19,701 nt of DNA. Source: Streptomyces sp. NRRL F-5123 (lineage in GTDB: Bacteria; Actinomycetota; Actinomycetes; Streptomycetales; Streptomycetaceae). Positions 16,101 through 19,701 of this stretch are shown here, piece after piece. Each line of letters begins with the position of its first letter. Positions within the stretch are counted from its first letter, which is position 1. The notes beneath the pieces are model-generated. The model ran no database searches and was not told where the DNA came from. It worked only from the letters and a program-made list of their open reading frames with translations. Where the stretch lies: the NCBI RefSeq assembly GCF_000721495.1, contig NZ_JOHY01000085.1, forward strand, positions 1 to 19,701, given 5' to 3'. Both the position numbers and the translations under genes were made by a program.

Positions 16101-16784
16101 AGCTACCACCGCTACCTGGCCAACCCCGCCCACTACATGATCGACGACAAGTACGCCAAGGCGTACGCGGCGCACGAGCACAAGCTGTACACCGACCGCC
16201 TTGCCGCAAACCGAAGGGCAGCGGCGGCAAGGGCTGCCGCAGCCGCCAAGGTCAAGAAGCAGCGCAGCGTCGCCAGCAGCATCGGCAGCTTCCTGTACCA
16301 CGCATCCGGAGCCTCTGACGTTGTGGGCTGCGCCACGAATCCCTCCTGGGGCGGATGCGCCAAAGCAGCCGGGACGGTCGCACTGACTATCGGCACCGGG
16401 GGAGAGGACGAAGTCGGACTCCTGGTTACTCGGGGAATCGAAGAAGGCGTCGAGGATGGTGCGCTTCAGATGGCCTCAAAGGCGGCCAACAAGGCGGCGG
16501 AGGATTCTGGGAGTATCTTTGTGAAGGACAAGCATCTCTCCTCCTTCGAGGGCAGGTACGCTATGTTTGCCACCGCGGATAAGTCGGAGGCTCAGTCGTG
16601 GGTTGCCGAGGGACTCAGATCAGGAAAAGCAGTATTCAAGCCCAATCCGGGCATCCATGAGGACACCACCTTCAGGCTGGAGGTTGACATGGGGCGCACT
16701 GTCGGTACAAAGGGGCAAACCGGAATTCGAGTCGTCGTGGCAAATGATGGTCGAGTCATCAACGCTTTCCCCTTCAACCCTTAG
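10191..16784 (+). CDS. Secreted RHS/YD-repeat protein with C-terminal polymorphic toxin tip
   Basis: 2197 residues from the ATG at 10191; a G-rich stretch (AGGCGGGG) lies just upstream, and a GTG at 10158 is a weaker alternative. Residues 1-43 form a signal peptide (RRRWAGTLTVLALAAPMLAG then TTPALAS). A beta-rich region with YSATSLSPSGSW (about 270) and LKPTVSLGYDSGSIDGKTAS is typical of the N-terminal part of Streptomyces RHS proteins. YD repeats run from about residue 1060 to 1740, for example YDSYGRVLTSTDAKGN, YDANGNLTQTTDANGN, YTYDPSGNITKQVS and YTYDNAGNTLTRN. The RHS core follows at about 1844-1922: QFTPYGDTRG, GARQYDPALGRFISLDPI, NGYSYTRDNPITQADPSG. Beyond it are an Ala/Lys-rich linker, a hydrophobic pre-toxin segment (ASDVVGCATNPSWGGCAKAA) and a tip of about 95 residues. 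RHS shells encapsulate a toxin cleaved from the core; the role here is inferred from the family. Confidence 0.92.
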   Translation: MGRTTWRHNRPEGAPARRRWAGTLTVLALAAPMLAGTTPALASGHAGAPKVHGVASVTGVTAVKGKKAKVTDQTTRPYRATATAWPSADSAQATLTAPTTGTQGKTQAGATPLWVKGIAPKKGTYSGPTDVAVHVQPHTAAAKLGIAGVVFTVGSTDGRKGDVEVGLDYSKFAQAYGGNYASRLHLVQLPACALSTPDKAECRTQKPLTTSRDARTDTVSATVGLTPTVTPQTTATPSATAATTGFVTAVATSADTVLAAAAGTGGGAGSYSATSLSPSGSWSTGGSTGSFTYSYAIQLADASGDLKPTVSLGYDSGSIDGKTASTQAQSSWAGDGWNTPDSFIEQSFASCSDNPDGSASPASTVDMCYDGPVLTLSLNGSSTSLLKDSSGNWTAADGSGEKVTHVTGSDNGTGTYNTDYWTVTDRDGTSYTFGRNQLPGWTSGKATTNSVDSEPVYSAHSGDPCYSAAGFTSSVCTMAYRWHLDYVTDVHGNAMSYWYGQDTNYYGEDNGAHNASYVRDSHLARIDYGFTDGNAFGTVPDQVVFTTAARCTAATCDPISASNAASEYPDVPYDLICASGATCTSYSPSYFSTVRLTSIKVQQYSTAASAYKTVDTYTLGQSEPATGDGTSPTLWLSSLTHKGDDTSAGGSASPITLPAVKFTGTDLQNRVDTTNYPGLYRYRIGSVTSETGGVTSVTYGLPYACDATYVATASPSGNTKSCYPVSWTPKDYTAPITDWFHKYAVTQVLEQDTTGGSVARETDYTYSGGAAWHYDDNEVVKAKYRTWGQFRGYGSVEAQTGDGTDNDPKTESVTAYYRGMDGDWLSSSSTRSVSVTDSQGGAHPDSDQLAGQPLETTVYNGTSGPVDQSTITSYWVSPALATRTRTGLPALTAGKVAPAESWTRQATTDGGTTVWQTTETDTTYDAGTSSATFGLPTYSYTHTVPANTGYDQCTAISYAKANTTLNLVGLVSSKETDSVACSGFSENTISSVPQAFNSLAAPASVNRPARVVSATETFYDDPAFSTTFPQTTTPTKGDATMVRTASDYTGGAFTWQNNARTTYDSYGRVLTSTDAKGNKTTSGYTADSVGLTTGTSTTNAKGQTAGTTVDPTRGLTLTSTDANGIKSTVQYDALGRTTSVWEHNRPTTAPADAIYTYTVSQTGLTGTTTEKLNESLGYATSVSIEDSLGRDRQIQEPTPQGGRLITESVYDSHGWVRKTNNGYWDSSTTPALALVSVQDSQIPDQDVYTFDGQGRTVVDDSQQYAQLKQETVTVYNGDSTTVIPPTGGTVKTTRTDPLGRTAEIDSYSAAPTLTRPANTFTGIWYVTGGTKNAIAYGYDSHNNQATTTSGGSTWTNTYNLLGQAVTKQDPDAGTSDMVYDANGNLTQTTDANGNSVSYTYDVLDRQTAKYAATTANQATSNELASWVYDNDNNYAGVTDAIGQTTTATSYNNGNTYVTQQLGFNVFGESLGEGVTIPAAQGALGGKTYTFKHTYGSATGVLQTDSYPLGGGLPSEVVTHTYTTALDLPSGLSDTAYGYAQNTNYTAYGQVAQETVGMGTNLAYLTNTYDPHTGQLTDQLVSRTNSPAQVDEQNYTYDPSGNITKQVSTRLGNTAATETQCYQYDQLDRLTQAWTATDSCAAAPTTAGHSQVGDQLSGGTAYWTNWSFDILGQRQKQVDHSTTGGTDTTTNYTYDGNGKSQPHTLTSTQASGGSTTATAYTYDNAGNTLTRNTAANGNQTLTWNNTGQLTQISGGKTGTTNYIYDTDGNVLVQTDPSSTTLYLPGQQLTLTGTTTTGVRSLPLPGGGTVVRTGLNTAYSFEFADQHGTSGLYLDSTAQTPAWRQFTPYGDTRGSAVTWLDNRGFLNAPNNANTGLTQLGARQYDPALGRFISLDPIFEATDDQLLNGYSYTRDNPITQADPSGLIPLGPTDGGVSSDNAWAAQRGMTAGYTYSNGTYKWKQVAKHDKASQTSYHRYLANPAHYMIDDKYAKAYAAHEHKLYTDRLAANRRAAAARAAAAAKVKKQRSVASSIGSFLYHASGASDVVGCATNPSWGGCAKAAGTVALTIGTGGEDEVGLLVTRGIEEGVEDGALQMASKAANKAAEDSGSIFVKDKHLSSFEGRYAMFATADKSEAQSWVAEGLRSGKAVFKPNPGIHEDTTFRLEVDMGRTVGTKGQTGIRVVVANDGRVINAFPFNP
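16498..16784 (+). other. Variable toxin tip of the RHS protein, nuclease-like (BECR-type fold suspected)
   Basis: Residues about 2103-2197 of the RHS protein. Visible elements are KDKHLSSFEGRYAMFATADK, then AQSWVAEGLRSGKAVFKPNP, then TFRLEVDMGRTVGTKGQTGI and RVVVANDGRVINAFPFNP at the very end. An N-terminal His-Leu helix with a C-terminal 'G..G.RVVV..DGRVI.AFP' hairpin is reminiscent of RNase-type polymorphic toxins of the barnase/EndoU/colicin E5-D/RelE (BECR) group. From about 16280 the codon preference weakens and the DNA becomes less GC-rich than the RHS shell, as expected for an exchangeable tip. His in KHL and the conserved Arg are candidate active-site residues. The enzymatic class is inference. 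Confidence 0.55.
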
Positions 16785-16792
16785 GAGGGGGA

Positions 16793-17209
16793 ATGAAGAT
16801 CGACTATGACCGATTTGGGGCGCCGGACCTGAGGGGACGCACTCTCGCTGATTTCCTGATCAACGTAGAAGCCGACCTTAAGATCGTGGAAGGTGACGAG
16901 GTCGTCTACTCCGAACGCTCCTTCCCCGTTGCAGAGTTGGCCCGAGAGTTGAATCAATGGATGGAAGAGGCTGGTGAGGTGCCGCCGGAAGATGGCTTCT
17001 GCTTCCAGTCGCTCTCGTTCGAGGAACCCGGTGCAGTGGTTGTCAGTCAGGTCGGTTCCGGTTGGATTGTCGGATCAAGTCTCGAGCCAGGTAAGATCAC
17101 TCGGATTCTCGCATGGACGGATCTTCGTGTGACTATCTCAGATTTCATCGACAAGGTGAGGCGTGACCTTGTAGGAATTGGGCTCGATCCGAGAATCATT
17201 GATAAATAG
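16793..17209 (+). CDS. Probable immunity protein for the RHS toxin tip
   Basis: 138 residues from the ATG at 16793. Its ribosome binding site, AGGAGGGG at 16783-16790, overlaps the TAG of the RHS gene (16782-16784), so the two are tightly coupled. The protein is acidic and cytoplasmic, without signal or membrane segment: DYDRFGAPDLRGRTLADFLI, VEADLKIVEGDEVVYSERSF, FCFQSLSFEEPGAVVVSQVG, and a C-terminal helix ISDFIDKVRRDLVGIGLDP. It resembles small actinobacterial proteins I recall under DUF7878; that assignment is tentative. Position directly behind an RHS tip, acidity, small size and the same lower-GC codon use all fit an immunity protein that binds and blocks the toxin in the cytoplasm. Function is inferred from context. 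A strong hairpin follows its stop. Confidence 0.7.
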   Translation: MKIDYDRFGAPDLRGRTLADFLINVEADLKIVEGDEVVYSERSFPVAELARELNQWMEEAGEVPPEDGFCFQSLSFEEPGAVVVSQVGSGWIVGSSLEPGKITRILAWTDLRVTISDFIDKVRRDLVGIGLDPRIIDK

Positions 17210-17215
17210 ATGCGC

Positions 17216-17257
17216 ATTACGGCGGTCTGCCATCGCGTGATTGCAGACCGCCGTGAT
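17216..17257 (+). terminator. Hairpin terminator after the RHS-immunity unit
   Basis: A 12-bp perfect arm ACGGCGGTCTGC (17219-17230) pairs with GCAGACCGCCGT (17243-17254) across a 12-base loop. With one G-U wobble it extends to 15 pairs (17216-17257). It lies seven bases after the immunity stop codon and probably ends the RHS-immunity transcript. No poly-U tail is present. Confidence 0.75.
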
Positions 17258-17340
17258 GCCACGATTGCTGTGGAACAAAGCTTTCCCACGCGCGAGGACG
17301 AGGCCATAAGGCCTGCCGAACAGTGGGACGGTCGACTGCA

Positions 17341-17574
17341 TCAACCCCGGTGCCGTGTGACCCAGGCTCCTCCGGTCGTCGGAGGACCGGACCTGGCGGG
17401 CTGGTGGTGTGGGACCGGGCGTGCCGCGTGGCGATATTTCGATGCCTCTGCGCTCGCCGAGCGTCTCGCGGGCAGCGGGGCGGACTCGGCTTCGTGGCGG
17501 CGCTGCCGGTAGGTGGCCAGCAGCTCCTGGAAGGCCTTGAGGGGGAGCCCCTGGCCCAGGACCCGGTACCGCTA
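17341..17574 (-). pseudogene. Unidentified coding remnant, truncated at 5' end
   Basis: Reading leftward from 17574 the frame gives RYRVLGQGLPLKAFQELLAT then YRQRRHEAESAPLPARRSAS, with nearly all third positions G or C, before degrading and ending at 17341. An in-frame TAG lies directly upstream of 17574, and no start codon introduces this segment. It therefore looks like a broken piece of a real gene, cut at the point where the rightward remnant begins. I do not recognise the family. Remaining bases of the 17258-17570 interval show nothing else. Confidence 0.35.
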
Positions 17575-17977
17575 CAACTACGCCATCTTCTCGACCTCGG
17601 GATTCAGCCGGGATGCCCAGGAGTTCGCCCTCGCCCACCAGATATCGCTCGTGGACCTGTCCGTACCGGATTTCCGACGACTCCGCGATCTAGTGCGCAC
17701 CGCTGCAAAAGACGTCCATACGGCGATGCGTGTTATGCCGGCCGCCGACCTGCCGTCCGTGCACAAGATCCGGAACTACTTACGCGGCCCCCTGCTCAAC
17801 CTCCGGGACCAGTCGGTTGTCTCTGATCCATCCGTCACCGCCCCACTCGACGTCCTGACGGAGAGCCTGCGCAGCCGATCCACGCTGGGGTTCGTCCTGG
17901 CCTTCCCCGCCGCACCGTTCATCCTCGGACTCGCCTCCGACGACCTGTACAGCTTCGTGAACGGCTCTGTTCCGTAG
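17565..17977 (+). pseudogene. Truncated restriction-endonuclease-like protein, interrupted by the ISL3 element
   Basis: The coherent part begins around 17565 with RYRYNYAIFSTSGFSRDAQE then FALAHQISLVDLSVPDFRRL. This resembles the C-terminal half of Mrr/restriction-endonuclease-like domains (AIFSTSGFS..A...A....I.LVDLS). It continues with a helical region (IRNYLRGPLLNLRD) and ends ASDDLYSFVNGSVP. No start codon or ribosome binding site belongs to it; the GTG/ATG-like starts upstream lie in the antisense of another remnant. The last four codons and the TAG stop (17975-17977) fall inside the left inverted repeat of the insertion sequence, so the native C-terminus is also lost. The gene is broken at both ends and is almost certainly not functional. 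Confidence 0.55.
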
Positions 17978-17990
17978 TCGGTGGTGACGG
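17963..17990 (+). repeat. Left inverted repeat of the ISL3 element
   Basis: 28 bases, exactly complementary in reverse to 19563-19590. It contains the TAG that ends the interrupted gene's frame. Confidence 0.92.
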
Positions 17991-18000
17991 TCGGTGGCAG

Positions 18001-19536
18001 TCACTGCAGCAGGATGCGGTGACGGAGGAGGTCGAATCCTGCTCGGCCGTGCATCTGCCGCATGATCCTCTTTGTCCGAGTGTTGACGCCTTCGGTGCGG
18101 CCGTTGCTCCAGGGGAGTGTCAGTCCGGGATTGACGGCGGCGCGGTCGAGTTCGAGGCCGTTGCAGAAGCTGTGCAGGTGGGGCAGGTCGGCGCCGCGGG
18201 CTTGGGTGATCCATTCGGTGAGCTTGGAGTCGTTGCCGTCGGTGGGCGTCAGGAGGACGGCGAATTCGCCGACGAGGGCGGTGAGTTGGGTCATTTCGGG
18301 GCAAGCCGCGGTGAGGAGGGCGAGCAGGTCGGTGTCGTTGGTCCGCAGGTGCTCGGGGTGGGTGAGCAGGAGCCGGGCGAGGCGGCGTGGGGTGGTGACG
18401 GGGCGGTTTCCTTCGGCGCGGCCCTGGTTGAGGTCGCGGACCAGCAGGTTGGCGCTGCCGGTGTAGCCGAGTTCCCTGATCTCGTGCAGGAGGTGGGTGA
18501 CGGGGACTGCCGGGTTGTCGTACCGGCGTCGGCGCAGGTGGTCACGGTAGGGGTCGACCAGGGTGGGCCGGTAGCGGGGGGTGATGCGATCGGCCGACGG
18601 TTCAGGGTTGCGGGCATATCGCTTGACGGTGTTCAGGGCGAGGTCCAGTCTGCGGGCGCATTCGAGTAGGTCGACGCCCTGGCCGAGGAGGGTGTGGACT
18701 TTGTGCCAGCGCTCGCGGGTGGGTCTGCTCGCGGACGCCGCCGGGACGGGGTGGGTTGACGGTGGCCCAGCAGGGGGCGTGGGCGCGGACCTCGGCCAGG
18801 ACCTTGTCGCACAGGTTCTTCCACAGGTTCCAGCGGTCGCTGACCTGCACCGCGTCGGGCAGTGCCCGGCGGATCGCCTCGGCGTAGGTGGCCGAGCGTC
18901 CCGGCGCACGACCTCGACCTCGTTCTTCCCACGCAGCCAGGCCGTGAGGGTGGCGGCTTCGCGGTCGGGCAGGACGTCGACGCGTTCCCCGGTCTTGGCG
19001 TCGATGATGATCGTGGCGTATCGGTGGCGGCGGCGCAGGGCGAAGTCGTCGACGCCGATCACCCGTGGGACGCGGACCGTCGGCGGGGGTATGCGCCGCA
19101 GCAGGCGCAGGGATGTGGCATAGGAGAGGGGCGTGGCCAGGAACCCGGTGAGACGGGAAGCCGCCCGCCCGCATAACTCCTTGACCACTTTCGAGACCTG
19201 CCTGGTCAGACGCGTGGTGCGGCGCTGAAGGCGCTCGAGCAGCCCAGGAACCTGCTCACGGAAGGTCTGCCGCCGACAGCTCAGGACCGGACAGACCAGG
19301 CGCCGCACCCGGACCCGGGCCACGACCTGCCGACCGTCCACCGGCACATCCGCCACCGTCCGGACGTGATACCCGTGCAACCTCTCGGTCGCCACCCCGC
19401 ACACCGGGCAGGGCACGGGAGCATCCCGGGTCCGTGCGATGACCCGGATCACCTCACCGTCATCCGCCACATCCTCGATGACCAGCGCCGAGAGCCCCGA
19501 AAACACCACTGCGGTCAGAGAGTTGGCATCTCGCAT
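18001..19536 (-). pseudogene. ISL3-family transposase with two compensating frameshifts
   Basis: The open frame is 511 residues from the ATG at 19536. N-terminal zinc-finger cysteines are present (Cys43-x2-Cys46, Cys82-x4-Cys87), then the first catalytic Asp in VIGVDDFALRR (163-164), a VVRRD motif ending at Asp213, a helix-turn-helix-like stretch LLECARRLDLALNTVKRYAR, and the last catalytic Glu at about 482 in NGRTEGVNTRTKRIMRQ. Between about residues 214 and 272 the frame gives Pro/Arg/Ala/Ser-rich nonsense. The expected ISL3 sequence (ATYAEAIRRALPDAVQVSDR then WNLWKNLCDKVLAEVRAHAP) is in the neighbouring frame. One base is missing near 18897 and one extra lies in the G run at 18721-18723, so the ends are in frame but about 58 residues are wrong. 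The enzyme is probably inactive unless these are sequencing errors. Confidence 0.85.
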
Positions 19537-19562
19537 GCCACGTCAACGACACCCCTCACCTG

Positions 19563-19590
19563 CCGTCACCACCGACTACGGAACAGAGCC
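19563..19590 (-). repeat. Right inverted repeat of the ISL3 element
   Basis: 28 bases, the exact reverse complement of 17963-17990. It lies 26 bases upstream of the transposase start. Confidence 0.92.
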
Positions 19591-19602
19591 GAACGTTCTA
19601 CA

Positions 19603-19701
19603 GGGGTGTGTCCAGTTAACGGCTGATCTTGGTTGTTGGGGTTCAGTTGTTGGCCGGGGTGAGCCGGCCTTCGAAGGCGATCTGGAAGGCGTTCAGGGGT
19701 G
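19603..19701. mobile_element. IS256-family element, terminal part only
   Basis: The bases from about 19603 (GGGGTGTGTCC...) lead directly to the stop codon of an IS256-type transposase read leftward, which is the usual arrangement at the 3' end of such elements. The other end and the rest of the transposase lie beyond the window. The exact outer boundary is uncertain by a few bases. It begins only about 12 bases after the ISL3 element ends. Confidence 0.6.
19643..19701 (-). CDS. IS256-family transposase, C-terminal end (partial)
   Basis: Reading leftward to the TGA at 19643-19645 gives PLNAFQIAFEGRLTPANN. The ending '(A/P)LNAF.I.F.GRL' followed by a few residues and a stop is the characteristic C-terminus of IS256/mutator-type transposases, which use a DDE active site located further upstream, outside the window. 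Only 18 complete codons can be seen, so intactness cannot be judged. Confidence 0.7.
   Translation of the reverse strand, partial: PLNAFQIAFEGRLTPANN

Larger units (their letters stand above)
17963..19590. mobile_element. ISL3-family insertion sequence, complete, 1628 bases
   Basis: Both ends carry a perfect 28-bp inverted repeat: the left end (17963-17990) starts GGCTCTGTTCCGTAGTCGG and the right end (19563-19590) is its exact reverse complement. The GGCTCTGTTC-type terminus, the length and the single transposase are typical of ISL3. The expected 8-bp target duplication is not present; only GAAC occurs directly on both sides (17959-17962 and 19591-19594). The transposase occupies nearly the whole element on the leftward strand. 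The element sits inside the truncated restriction-endonuclease-like gene. Confidence 0.92.

Noticed and set aside
12819..16301. Open frame of 1160 codons antisense to the RHS gene
   Set aside because: It is Gly/Val-rich, the typical product of reading high-GC coding DNA on the opposite strand, with no domain or ribosome binding site.
17210..17512. Open frame of 100 codons right after the immunity gene
   Set aside because: Its start lies in the terminator hairpin and its composition is not coding-like.
1..19701. tRNA, rRNA or CRISPR array
   Set aside because: No cloverleaf, conserved rRNA segment or regularly spaced repeats were recognised by eye; a covariance-model scan was not possible.

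Overview
The window is high-GC DNA with strong G/C preference at third codon positions, GTG and TTG starts, and protein families common in filamentous actinobacteria. It most likely comes from Streptomyces, Kitasatospora or a close relative. It looks like accessory chromosome: two very large secreted-protein genes, a toxin/immunity tip, one complete and one partial insertion sequence, and several decayed gene fragments.

Left part (1-4750). At the extreme left is the N-terminal part of a leftward gene of the thiopeptide-type bacteriocin biosynthesis family, so a RiPP cluster probably lies just outside the window. Diverging from it is a two-gene unit encoding an HD-domain hydrolase and a DUF6193-like protein. 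A leftward hypothetical gene follows. Next comes a 740-base graveyard holding an internally deleted Tn3-type transposase and a frameshifted piece that resembles a helicase-associated domain. Then come a small membrane-anchored protein, a frameshifted coiled-coil mini-gene that overlaps its stop codon, a leftward helical hypothetical protein, and a membrane-protein fragment. A perfect 15-bp hairpin closes this part.

Central part (4752-17209). Two giant genes diverge from a 576-base intergenic region. Leftward is a 1620-residue secreted mosaic with a signal peptide, a DNRLRE-like region, FG-GAP-like motifs, a LamG-like domain and three C-terminal beta-rich repeats. It starts at a TTG preceded by a clear ribosome binding site. 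Rightward is a 2197-residue secreted RHS/YD-repeat protein ending in the RHS core and a short variable tip that looks like a nuclease-type polymorphic toxin. Immediately after it, with a ribosome binding site overlapping the RHS stop codon, is a 138-residue protein that is the probable immunity partner. A strong hairpin ends this unit. I infer a contact-dependent or secreted polymorphic toxin locus, with the divergent mosaic protein as a possible surface partner.

Right part (17210-19701). Two coding remnants in opposite orientation meet near 17570. The rightward one, restriction-endonuclease-like, is truncated at its 5' end and is also interrupted by a 1628-base ISL3-family element with perfect 28-bp inverted repeats. 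The element's transposase carries two compensating frameshifts. A few bases beyond the element begins the end of an IS256-family element, whose transposase runs off the window. No tRNA, rRNA or CRISPR array was recognised.
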